In this document: one piece after another, positions 31,411-38,677 of the stretch
Layout of the letters: each line of letters begins with the position of its first letter
Position numbering within the stretch: position 1 is the stretch's first letter
Source: Candidatus Brachybacterium merdavium
GTDB taxonomy: Bacteria; Actinomycetota; Actinomycetes; Actinomycetales; Dermabacteraceae
Reading direction: 5' to 3'
Assembly (NCBI GenBank): GCA_019118275.1
Contig: DWZH01000062.1
Location: forward strand, 1-38,677
DNA: 38,677 nt
Notes under the pieces: generated by a model
Database searches by the model: none
What the model saw: the letters and a program-made list of their open reading frames with translations, nothing else
Told to the model about the DNA's origin: nothing
Position numbers and translations under genes: made by a program

Positions 31411-32633
31411 CCACGAACAAGGCACACCGATCACGCACCGCTGCCCTGATCGCACTGCTCAGCATTCTCGTCGTCGTGCTCGCCGTCGGAGCCGGGCTCG
31501 GCGCCGCCGGACTCCTCGGCGGCCCCTCCCCCACCTCCGACAGTGAGGCCTCCGACGGCGCCGAGCCGGAGGACGCAGCCGACGAGGCCACCGATCCCGC
31601 CGACGTCCCCGGGGACGAGGACGCCGAGGCCACCGAGGAGAGCGGCGAGAGCGACGAGACCGGCGAGAGCGACGGGTCCGATGCGGACGGCTCCCCGGTC
31701 CCGAGCACCGTCGAGCGGACGAGGCAGTGCCCGGAGGCGACGAAGACCGTCACGGACGCCGGCACCCTGCGGACCGCGCTCGAGAGCGCTCTGCCCGGCG
31801 ATGTCATCCGCCTGGAGCCAGGCACCTACGAGGGAGAGTTCGTCGCCCAGACGGCGGGCACCCAGGAGGAGCCCATCACGCTGTGCGGTGACCAGGACGC
31901 GGTCCTCGACGGCGGCGAGTCCGATGGGGGATACACCCTCCACCTCGACGGGGCCTCGCACTGGCACCTTCTCGGCTTCCAGGTCACCGGCGGGCAGAAG
32001 GGCGTGATGGTCGACGGCACCGACCACACCGTCATCGAGGGCCTGACCGTCTCCGACATCGGCGACGAGGCGATCCATCTGCGCACGCACAGCTCCCACA
32101 ACACCGTCGTGGGCAACCACGTCTTCCGCACGGGGCAGCGCAAACCGAAGTTCGGGGAAGGGATCTACATCGGCTCGGCCGAGAGCAACTGGGAGGACCT
32201 GACCGGCGGGGAGCCGGACTCCTCCGACGAGAACCTCATCGAGGACAACCGCATCGAGGACGTCACGGCCGAGGCCATCGACGTCAAGGAAGGAACCACA
32301 GGAGGAATCATCCGGAACAACACTTTCGACGGCTCGGGAATGGAAGGCGACGACTTCGCGGATTCATGGGTCGACGTGAAGGGCAACGACTGGCTCATCG
32401 AAGGGAACATCGGCACGACCTCACCGGCCGACGGATTCCAGACCCACGAGATCCTCGACGGCTGGGGCACCGGGAACATCTTCCGGCACAACACGGCCGA
32501 ACTGGTCGACGGCGACCACGGATTCGCGCTCACCCCCAGCCTCGACAACGTCGTCGAATGCAACAACGAGGTCTACGACGCGGACAAGGAACTCACGAAC
32601 ACCGAATGCACGGAAGACACCGACGCATCGTGA
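31407..32633 (+). CDS. Second right-handed beta-helix protein with N-terminal membrane anchor
   Basis: A 408-residue protein anchored by one helix at about 12-38, followed by a strongly acidic, Asp/Glu/Ser-rich linker (about 40-105) and a beta-helix domain to the end. Beta-helix features include LRTALESALPGDVIRLEPG, a common lead-in of pectate-lyase-like folds, then DGTDHTVIEGLTV, HLRTHSSHNTVVGN, and EGTTGGIIRNNTF. The shape resembles right-handed beta-helix or DUF1565-type surface proteins and polysaccharide lyase superfamilies. The topology is inverse to the preceding protein, but both put the helix outside the cell. The ATG at 31407 overlaps the previous stop (ATGA), and GAGGAGG lies upstream. 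Activity is not assignable. Confidence 0.78.
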   Translation: MTTNKAHRSRTAALIALLSILVVVLAVGAGLGAAGLLGGPSPTSDSEASDGAEPEDAADEATDPADVPGDEDAEATEESGESDETGESDGSDADGSPVPSTVERTRQCPEATKTVTDAGTLRTALESALPGDVIRLEPGTYEGEFVAQTAGTQEEPITLCGDQDAVLDGGESDGGYTLHLDGASHWHLLGFQVTGGQKGVMVDGTDHTVIEGLTVSDIGDEAIHLRTHSSHNTVVGNHVFRTGQRKPKFGEGIYIGSAESNWEDLTGGEPDSSDENLIEDNRIEDVTAEAIDVKEGTTGGIIRNNTFDGSGMEGDDFADSWVDVKGNDWLIEGNIGTTSPADGFQTHEILDGWGTGNIFRHNTAELVDGDHGFALTPSLDNVVECNNEVYDADKELTNTECTEDTDAS

Positions 32634-32692
32634 AAGGACACCCCACATCCATGCCCCTCACCGACATGACGGACACGACGAAGGACGACACC

Positions 32693-34153
32693 ATGCACGC
32701 CGATACCCACACCAGCGGTCGGCCGCCCCGGCTCACCGTGGTCGGCACCGGATATCTCGGGGCCACCCATGCCGTGTGCATGGCCACCCTGGGGTACCAG
32801 GTCCTGGGCGTCGACGTCGACGCCGCGAAGGTCGAGGCCCTGGTCGACGGGCGGGTCCCGTTCCACGAGCCGGGACTGCCCCAGGCCCTCGACGAGGCCC
32901 TGGCCTCGGGACGCCTGGACTTCACGACCGATTTCGCGCGGGCCGCGGACTTCGGTGACATCCACTTCCTGTGCGTCGGCACCCCGCAGCAACCCGGCTC
33001 CCATGCCGCCGATCTGCGCTTCGTGGACGACGCGGCCGCCCAGCTGGCCGCGCGGATCACCCGTCCCGCCCTGATCGTCGGCAAATCCACGGTGCCCGTG
33101 GGGACCGCCGCGAGGCTGCGGGAGCTCGTGCGCACCCTCTCGCCCGCGGGCGAAGGCCTCGAGCTGGCGTGGAACCCCGAGTTCCTCCGCGAGGGCTTCG
33201 CCGTCCAGGACACCCTGCGTCCCGACCGGCTCGTGTTCGGCGTCGCCTCGGCACACGCCGAGCAGGCGCTCCGACAGGTCTACGATCCGCTGCTCGAGGA
33301 GGGCACTCCCCTGATCGTGGCGGATCTGCCCACCTCCGAGCTGGTGAAGGTGGCGGCCAACTCCTTCCTGGCCACGAAGATCTCCTACATCAACGCGATG
33401 GCCGAGGTCTGCGAGGCGGTCGACGCCGACGTCGGGGTCCTCGCCCGGGCTCTCGCTCTCGACGAGCGGATCGGCGGCCGGTTCCTCCGGCCGGGCCTGG
33501 GCTTCGGCGGCGGGTGCCTGCCCAAGGACATCCGGGCGTTCCAGCACCGCGCCCAGGAGATCGGGGCGGGAGAGGCCGTGCGCTTCCTCGACGACGTGGA
33601 CGCGATCAACGCCCGTCGCCGCACCCGCACCGTCGACATGGTGCGGGATCTGGCCGGCGGCGAGCTGCTCGGCACCCGGGTCGCCGCCCTGGGGGCCGCC
33701 TTCAAACCGAACTCCGATGACGTGCGGGACTCGCCCGCCCTCGACGTGGCCCGCCGGCTGCAGCTCGAGGGCGCCGACGTGGTCGTCTACGACCCCGAGG
33801 CCGCCGAGAACGCCCACCGCGTGCACCCGGATCTGCCGCTCGCGGCCTCGCTCAGCGAGGCGCTGGACGGCTCGCACGTGACGGTGCTGCTCACGGAATG
33901 GGAGGAGTTCCAGGCCGCGCAGCCCGAGGCGCTCGGTGCGCTGGTATCCCGGCGGCGGGTCCTCGATGCGCGGCACGCCCTGGACGGCGACCGCTACCTG
34001 GAGGCCGGATGGGAGTACCGGACCCTGGGACGTCCGGTCACGGCGGGCGTGGGCTCCCCGCGGGGACGGAGCGAGCCGGGGCCCGGAGAGCAGGAGCAGC
34101 TCCTCCCCACCGCACCGGCGCCCAGCGCCCAGGCCGCGCCGCTCCGGCTCTGA
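32693..34153 (+). CDS. ugd: UDP-glucose/GDP-mannose dehydrogenase family protein, probable UDP-glucose 6-dehydrogenase
   Basis: A 486-residue enzyme that oxidises UDP-glucose (or GDP-mannose) twice with NAD to the uronic acid. The NAD motif is VVGTGYLG (about 16-23); active-site residues are Lys219 and Asn223 in LVKVAANSFLATK and the catalytic Cys275 in GFGGGCLPKD. The middle and C-terminal domains end at about 450, then an Ala/Pro/Gly-rich tail. I chose the ATG at 32693 because GAAGGA lies 7 nt upstream; ATGs at 32651 and 32666 are possible. It follows the beta-helix gene by 59 bp in the same operon and would supply a nucleotide-uronate to the glycosyltransferase. Sequence alone does not decide UDP-glucose versus GDP-mannose, but a UDP-sugar suits the partner enzyme. 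Confidence 0.88.
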   Translation: MHADTHTSGRPPRLTVVGTGYLGATHAVCMATLGYQVLGVDVDAAKVEALVDGRVPFHEPGLPQALDEALASGRLDFTTDFARAADFGDIHFLCVGTPQQPGSHAADLRFVDDAAAQLAARITRPALIVGKSTVPVGTAARLRELVRTLSPAGEGLELAWNPEFLREGFAVQDTLRPDRLVFGVASAHAEQALRQVYDPLLEEGTPLIVADLPTSELVKVAANSFLATKISYINAMAEVCEAVDADVGVLARALALDERIGGRFLRPGLGFGGGCLPKDIRAFQHRAQEIGAGEAVRFLDDVDAINARRRTRTVDMVRDLAGGELLGTRVAALGAAFKPNSDDVRDSPALDVARRLQLEGADVVVYDPEAAENAHRVHPDLPLAASLSEALDGSHVTVLLTEWEEFQAAQPEALGALVSRRRVLDARHALDGDRYLEAGWEYRTLGRPVTAGVGSPRGRSEPGPGEQEQLLPTAPAPSAQAAPLRL

Positions 34154-34174
34154 GCCGAGGCGGCAACGATCGCC

Positions 34175-34216
34175 GGCGGCGGCCCGGCCCGGGGATGCTC
34201 GGGCCGGGCCGCCGCC
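34175..34216 (+). terminator. Strong hairpin closing the polysaccharide operon
   Basis: A perfect 17-bp GC stem (34175-34191 with 34200-34216) has an 8-nt loop and only a weak TTC tail. It starts 22 bp after the dehydrogenase stop. The following 220 bp to the convergent regulator gene contain no frame or repeat that I can support. Confidence 0.8.
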
Positions 34217-34436
34217 TTCAGTGCGGGCGCCCGCCGGCCCGCGTCCTCCTGCGCCCCACCCTCTGGCGCACACCGCGCCCGGCGTCCGGGCGCGGCACCC
34301 AGCCACCCCGGGCAGGGGACCGACAGCCCGCGGCCTGCTGCGTCCTCTCCCTCCGTCCGCGTTTTCGCCCGCTGCGCCCCGCGCCCCGGCCCGCCGACCT
34401 CCGCCGAGCCGGTGGGCTCGCGCACGCAGCCGGTCG

Positions 34437-36215
34437 CTACGACTGCAGCGGCGGCAGGCGGCGGTCCATGCCGTGGAGGCTGGTGGCCTCCAGGAACCCG
34501 CAGCTGGATGCCACCAACTGCTCGAGCTCCACCCGGACCTGCGGGAGCAGCGGGTACTCGACCCGGCGGTAGAAGGAGAGCGCCTCGCAGTAGTACCAGG
34601 CGGCGCGCATCGGGTCCGACAGGGCCACCGCGGCATCGGCGATCCGCTTGGCGGCACGTCCGGCATAGCCCCAGCAGCCAGTGCGGCGGGCGATGCTGAG
34701 CGCCTCCCGGCCATGCAGGAGCGCGTTCTCGGGCTCGCCCCACAGCAGCTGCGCCTTCGCCAGCGCCGCGTGGGCGCACGCTGCCATCGGCAGGCGCCCG
34801 GCGTGATGGGCGTCTTGGATCGCGCGATGGAACCACTCGAAGCACTCCTCGTCGCCCGCATCGCGCAGCGAGCTGGCGAGCTCCACCAGCATGGGCCCCG
34901 GGTCGAGCTGCGGTTCCCGCCGGGCCGCGAGGTGGAAGGCCCGGCGCGCTGCCGCCACGGCGGGTCCCGTGGCACCTCGGCGCCGATCCACCTGGCTGCG
35001 CACTCGCCACCACATCGCCGCGAGCTGAGCCGCCGGCTCCGAGCTCGACGGCACCGGCTCATCGGGCGGGCGGGGAACTTCCCTGAGGATCTCCGCCGCC
35101 TGCTCGATCCGTCCCGAATGCGTGAGCAGAAGAGCGCGCAGCAGCCGCAGGAAGGCGTCGGTGCTCGTCGTGCGCTCCTCGAGCTGCTCCGCCTCGTCCA
35201 GGTACCGCAGGGCACGCGAGAGGTCGCCGGTGACGCTGACCACCGCCGCCAGGTCGCCGAGCGCTGTGGCCTCGTCATCCTCCTGGGAGCGGGCGCGGTA
35301 CTGGGCCTCGATCTGCCCGAACAGCTCGAGCGCCTCATCGAACCTGCCCTTCATCGCCAGCACTCGAGCGAGGCGGCGCCGCGCTCGGAGGGTCAGCTCC
35401 GGGGCCCCGGGCTGTGCCAGATCCCGCCGGATCTCGCCCTCGTCCAGCTCGACCGAGGGGGCCGCGTCCCGCGCCGTACCGCCGCGCTGCGCCGCCGGCT
35501 GCTCGAGCACCATCGCGCGTGCGGCGAGGAGCTCCCGATCGGGTTCGAGGTCGAGCACCGCCAGGGCCTCGCGGGCGGCGTCGAACACCTCGATGGCCTC
35601 GGAGCGGCGGCCTGCCCGGTGCAGGGCGGTCATCCACAGCGTCTGGAGGCTCTCGCGCGTCCGGTGCTCACTGGCCACCGGCGCCAGCACCTCCAGCACG
35701 GCCTCGTGCTCCCCGCGGTCCAGCAGATGCGCGAACCGAGTCTCCTGCGCCAGGAGGTACATCTCCTCGAGGCGATAGCGCTCGGCGGTCACGTCGGGGT
35801 GCTCGACGCCGGGGAACGGCGCCCCCACCCACAGCTGCACGGCATCCTCCAGGCGGCGGAGCAGCTCGGTGTCGGCTCGTCCCCGGAAATGGTCGGCGAG
35901 CACGTCGCCGACGGCACGCTCGAATCGCCACACGTCGACGGTGTCGTGGGGGGCATCGAGGCGATACCCATCGGGTCCGCTCTCGATCGTGCCGGTCCCG
36001 AGCCGGGCCCGGAGTCGGTGGATGTGGAGGTGGAGCCGGGACTCGGCCCCTGCGGAGGAATCGGGCCACAGGGCCTCGGACAGCACGTCGGGCGAGGTCC
36101 ACTGCGGCGCACGCAGGATCAGCAGCGCCAGCAGGAGGCGCTGCAGGTTGCCCACGACCTTCTGAGGTTCCTGGTCGACGGTGACCTCGAACCTCCCGAT
36201 GACGTTTATCGCCAT
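34437..36215 (-). CDS. BTAD-domain (SARP/AfsR-like) transcriptional regulator
   Basis: A 592-residue regulator. Residues about 1-95 form a winged-helix, OmpR-like DNA-binding domain (NVIGRFEVTVD, then LLLALLILRAPQWTSPDVLSEALWP and SRLHLHIHRLRARLG). A bacterial transcriptional activation domain follows at about 100-245. The rest is a long alpha-helical, TPR-like region (for example DEALELFGQIEAQYRARS). There is no NB-ARC ATPase as in full AfsR. I prefer the ATG at 36215: TATAGT ends seven bases upstream, giving a leaderless transcript. An ATG at 36290 with GGAG is possible. It converges on the polysaccharide operon and may regulate it, but there is no direct evidence. Confidence 0.85.
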   Translation of the reverse strand: MAINVIGRFEVTVDQEPQKVVGNLQRLLLALLILRAPQWTSPDVLSEALWPDSSAGAESRLHLHIHRLRARLGTGTIESGPDGYRLDAPHDTVDVWRFERAVGDVLADHFRGRADTELLRRLEDAVQLWVGAPFPGVEHPDVTAERYRLEEMYLLAQETRFAHLLDRGEHEAVLEVLAPVASEHRTRESLQTLWMTALHRAGRRSEAIEVFDAAREALAVLDLEPDRELLAARAMVLEQPAAQRGGTARDAAPSVELDEGEIRRDLAQPGAPELTLRARRRLARVLAMKGRFDEALELFGQIEAQYRARSQEDDEATALGDLAAVVSVTGDLSRALRYLDEAEQLEERTTSTDAFLRLLRALLLTHSGRIEQAAEILREVPRPPDEPVPSSSEPAAQLAAMWWRVRSQVDRRRGATGPAVAAARRAFHLAARREPQLDPGPMLVELASSLRDAGDEECFEWFHRAIQDAHHAGRLPMAACAHAALAKAQLLWGEPENALLHGREALSIARRTGCWGYAGRAAKRIADAAVALSDPMRAAWYYCEALSFYRRVEYPLLPQVRVELEQLVASSCGFLEATSLHGMDRRLPPLQS

Positions 36216-36222
36216 CGATGGA

Positions 36223-36228
36223 ACTATA
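36223..36228 (-). promoter_or_regulatory. -10 element for a leaderless regulator transcript
   Basis: TATAGT on the minus strand ends 7 nt before the ATG at 36215, so transcription would begin at or within a base of the start codon. The -35 region (TTCCCG, about 17 bp upstream) is weak. If translation instead begins at 36290, this would be a chance match. The remainder of the gap to 36736 shows no coding frame I can support. Confidence 0.5.
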
Positions 36229-36673
36229 GCGGTGGCGGTGGTCGCCGGGAACCCCCCGTCCCTGCGGGTTCTGGTGATGGTATCGCTCATATGTCGAGCT
36301 CCGGTCCCTTCTGCTGGCGGGCATCGTTGAGGGCCCCGTCGGCTGCCCGTCGGGGTTCTGTCGGCCAGCACCAGTCGGTCCGTCGGCGACCGGGCTCCGG
36401 GCTCGGTCGCCGGGGTGCCAGGTGCACGTGGGGCCGCCTTCGGCCCCTGTGCCGCCCGGGGAAGGAAGGGCGTGTCCGCGGCTCGGGTTCTGGCCGACAT
36501 GCAGACTCCCGGGGGCGTCTTTCATGTCGCTTTCATCCCGCTTCGCCCCTTGGCCACGCCCCTCCCCTCCGCTCCCCGCACCCCCGCTGCACCGCTGGCC
36601 GGGTCCATCCCCGGCGGCGCCACCGACCGGACCCTCCCGCACCGCCCCGCGACCCTTGCCACCCACACCCATC

Positions 36674-36691
36674 TAGTTTAGTCTTGAACTA
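36674..36691. promoter_or_regulatory. MarR-like operator upstream of the flavoprotein pair
   Basis: TAGTTTAGTCTTGAACTA is an imperfect palindrome with TAGTT/AACTA arms and an A/T pair inside each half-site, a pattern typical of MarR-family operators. It lies 45 bp upstream of the luciferase-like gene and is strikingly AT-rich for this genome. No MarR-type gene is in the window. Confidence 0.55.
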
Positions 36692-36736
36692 TCTTCGTGC
36701 CGTGCCTGCCACGCCCCATCCGAGAAGGACACCGCC

Positions 36737-37900
36737 ATGCAGTTCGGAATCTTCAGCATCGCCGACATCACCCCCGATCCCACCACGGGCCGGGTCCCCA
36801 GCGAGCAGCAGCGCCTGCGCTCGATCATCGAGCAGGCCGAGCTCGCCGAGCAGGTGGGCCTGGACGTGTTCGCGCTCGGTGAGCACCACAACCCGCCGTT
36901 CGTGACCTCCTCGCCCACCACCACGCTCGCCTACATCGGCGCCCGGACCGAGCAGATCATCCTGTCGACCGCCACCACGCTGATCACCACCAACGACCCG
37001 GTCAAGATCGCCGAGGACTACGCGATGCTGCAGCACCTGACCGGTGGCCGCGTGGACCTGGTGATGGGCCGCGGGAACACCGGCCCGGTCTACCCCTGGT
37101 TCGGTCAGGACATCCGCAGGGGCGTGGAGATCGCGATCGAGAACTACGATCTGCTGCGCCGCCTGTGGCGCGAGGACGTCGTGAACTGGGAGGGCCGCTT
37201 CCGCACCCCGCTGCAGCAGTTCACCTCCACCCCGCGACCACTGGATGGCGTGGCCCCCTTCGTGTGGCACGGCTCGATCCGTTCCCCGCAGATCGCCGAG
37301 CAGGCCGCCTACTACGGTGACGGCTTCCTGCACAACAACATCTTCTGGCCCATGAGCCACACCAAACAGATGGTCCAGCTCTACCGTGAGCGCTTCGAGC
37401 ACTACGGTCACGGCCGCGCCGAGCAGGCGATCGTGGGCCTGGGCGGCCAGGCGTTCATGCGCCCCAACAGCCAGGACGCATGGAGCGAGTTCCGCCCCTA
37501 CTTCGACGCCGCCCCGGTCTACGGCGGCGGCCCCTCGATGGAGGACTTCACCCGTCAGACCCCGCTCACCGTCGGCTCCCCCGAGCAGGTCGTGGAGCGC
37601 TACCTGACCATGGCCGACCACGTCGGCGACTACCAGCGCCAGATGTTCCTGATGGACCACGCGGGCCTGCCGCACAAGACCGTCATGGAGCAGATCGAAC
37701 TGCTGGGCACCGAGGTGGTCCCGGTGCTGCGCCGCGAGCTCGAAGCCCGCAGGCCGGCCGACGTCCCCGAGGCCCCCACCCACGCCGCTCGGGTCGCCGC
37801 CTCAGAAGCACGGCACGGCGCCTTCGACGACGCCTACCGCTTCGAGACCGGCGACAACTGGACCGGCCTGCGCGCCGAGGACGCGAAGGGACAGCGCTGA
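36737..37900 (+). CDS. LLM-class flavin-dependent oxidoreductase (CE1758-type luciferase-like)
   Basis: A 387-residue bacterial-luciferase-fold enzyme that uses reduced FMN, and usually oxygen, to oxidise an unknown substrate. Typical features are the N-terminal QFGIFSIADI, GLDVFALGEHHNPPFVTSSP and the phosphate-binding LTGGRVDLVMGRGN segment. Beyond residue 340 there is a longer tail than in plain luciferase-like enzymes. The ATG follows GAGAAGGA. The next gene encodes a flavin reductase and begins at the last base of this gene's TGA stop (TGATG), so the two are translationally coupled, with the reductase feeding FMNH2 to this enzyme. A MarR-like palindrome upstream suggests inducible, perhaps redox or electrophile, control. 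Confidence 0.9.
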   Translation: MQFGIFSIADITPDPTTGRVPSEQQRLRSIIEQAELAEQVGLDVFALGEHHNPPFVTSSPTTTLAYIGARTEQIILSTATTLITTNDPVKIAEDYAMLQHLTGGRVDLVMGRGNTGPVYPWFGQDIRRGVEIAIENYDLLRRLWREDVVNWEGRFRTPLQQFTSTPRPLDGVAPFVWHGSIRSPQIAEQAAYYGDGFLHNNIFWPMSHTKQMVQLYRERFEHYGHGRAEQAIVGLGGQAFMRPNSQDAWSEFRPYFDAAPVYGGGPSMEDFTRQTPLTVGSPEQVVERYLTMADHVGDYQRQMFLMDHAGLPHKTVMEQIELLGTEVVPVLRRELEARRPADVPEAPTHAARVAASEARHGAFDDAYRFETGDNWTGLRAEDAKGQR

Positions 37901-38610
37901 TGACCACCACCTACCGGATCCTGGCGCTCACCGCCGGACTCTCCACTCCGAGCTCCACCCGGATGCTCACCGACCAGCTCTCCCGCGCGGCGGCCGCGGC
38001 CCTGGGCCGCACGGGCGCCGAGGTCGAGGTGACCACCGTGGAGCTGCGCGAGCACGCCCACGACATCACCGATGCCCTGCTGACCCGTTTCCCGGGCGAG
38101 CGCCTGTCGATGGTGATCGAGCAGGTGCGGGCGGCCGACGCCGTGATCGCGGTGACCCCCGTGTTCAACGTCGGCCCCTCGGGGCTGTTCACGATGTTCT
38201 TCGACGCGGTCGACATCGAGCTGTGGAAGGGCAAGCCCATCCTGCTCGGCGCGACCGCCGGCACCGCGCGTCACTCCCTCGCGATCGACTATGCGATCCG
38301 GCCGATGTTCGGCTACCTCAAGGCCGAGATCGTGCCCACCTCGGTGTTCGCCGCGTCGGCCGATTTCGGCGCCGACACCGACGGGCAGGCCGACGAGCAG
38401 CCGCTGACGGCGCGGGTGCGCCGCGCGACCGCCGAGCTGGCGACGATGATCGGCGCGAAGACCGGCGAGCGCACGGCGGGCGCGGCGGGTGCGGAGGACG
38501 CCGCCGCCGAGGCCGAGTCCGCACAGGCCGACGCCCCGGCGGCGACGAGCACCCTCGACGCGGAGTTCTCCGACTTCGTGCCGATGGGCACGCTGCTGGG
38601 CCGCGACTGA
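37900..38610 (+). CDS. NADPH-dependent FMN reductase (CE1759-type)
   Basis: A 236-residue flavodoxin-fold reductase. The N-terminal phosphate-binding loop is AGLSTPSSTRML (about 14-25), and the flavin-contacting segment is VTPVFNVGPSGLFTMFFDAVD (about 84-104). The region after about 190 is an Ala/Glu/Asp-rich extension ending SDFVPMGTLLGRD, also known from CE1759-type reductases. It overlaps the luciferase-like gene (TGATG) and should supply its reduced FMN. The enzyme is soluble, with no signal peptide. Confidence 0.9.
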   Translation: MTTTYRILALTAGLSTPSSTRMLTDQLSRAAAAALGRTGAEVEVTTVELREHAHDITDALLTRFPGERLSMVIEQVRAADAVIAVTPVFNVGPSGLFTMFFDAVDIELWKGKPILLGATAGTARHSLAIDYAIRPMFGYLKAEIVPTSVFAASADFGADTDGQADEQPLTARVRRATAELATMIGAKTGERTAGAAGAEDAAAEAESAQADAPAATSTLDAEFSDFVPMGTLLGRD

Positions 38611-38622
38611 CGACCCGGCGGC

Positions 38623-38677
38623 TCAGTCGGCCGAGTCCGGGGACTCCGGCGAGTCGGGGCTGTCGGGCGAGGGCGGG
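38623..38677 (-). CDS. C-terminal tail of a gene running off the right edge
   Basis: The minus strand has a TGA at 38623-38625 preceded by an open frame ending SPDSPDSPESPDSAD, a Ser/Pro/Asp repeat tail. It points towards the flavin reductase gene, 12 bp away. The family cannot be told from this piece; such tails are common on exported or membrane proteins and on low-complexity C-termini of cytoplasmic proteins. Confidence 0.5.
   Translation of the reverse strand, partial: PPSPDSPDSPESPDSAD

Noticed and set aside
32573-35338. A 921-codon open frame on the minus strand
   Set aside because: It runs antisense through the dehydrogenase and in a shifted frame through the BTAD regulator; composition is Arg/Pro-rich and matches no family. 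It is a high-GC shadow frame.

Overview
The window comes from a very GC-rich Gram-positive actinobacterium. All gene families present are actinobacterial in type: lipoproteins with Tat-like signals, a methionine/alanine NSS transporter with its tiny partner subunit, an Rv2578c-type radical SAM protein behind a LexA box, and the paired CE1758/CE1759-type flavoproteins. Gene content and style suggest a Dermabacteraceae member such as Brachybacterium. That assignment is inference; no marker gene is present.

Layout. 1-2310: the tail of an IS3-type transposase abuts and truncates a sugar-binding lipoprotein gene, preceded by its LacI-type regulator; both genes have a similar AACGTT-centred operator. 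2310-3380: a decayed stretch with a response-regulator remnant, a frameshifted unknown gene, inverted repeats and tandem repeats. 3383-6755: an overlapping operon of membrane protein, sensor kinase and response regulator. 6979-10137: an AbgT-type transporter and an M20 amidohydrolase. 10203-10398: a 25-bp tandem array. 10511-13167: an ascorbate-type PTS (EIIA-EIIB fusion and EIIC). 13535-15321: methionine/alanine NSS transporter and its 35-residue subunit. 15440-17287: a cation/proton antiporter and a flavin reductase. 17297-17708: a RidA remnant, then tRNA-Ser(GGA) and a strong hairpin.

17897-20869: a LexA-box radical SAM gene, a membrane-anchored protein resembling a zinc metallopeptidase that has lost its active site, and an OsmC/Ohr protein. 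21065-23360: MetN-MetI-MetQ, with MetN lacking the usual C-terminal domain. 23587-23971: a glycoside hydrolase family 3 relic. 24029-27805: TetR regulator, EamA-type transporter and S9 peptidase.

28052-34153 holds the most interesting locus: a hyaluronan-synthase-like GT2 enzyme, two extracellular membrane-anchored beta-helix proteins and a UDP-glucose-dehydrogenase-type enzyme. The first three are joined by ATGA overlaps and the fourth lies 59 bp downstream. A strong hairpin closes the unit. I read it as a self-contained uronate-polymer (hyaluronan- or alginate-like) synthesis and modification system. A BTAD-domain regulator faces it from the opposite strand. The window ends with a luciferase-like monooxygenase plus FMN reductase pair behind a MarR-like palindrome, and the acidic tail of a further minus-strand gene.

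Recurring themes: low-complexity Gly/Ser/Ala/Pro/Asp inserts in otherwise ordinary enzymes, and several decayed gene relics in the intergenic stretches.
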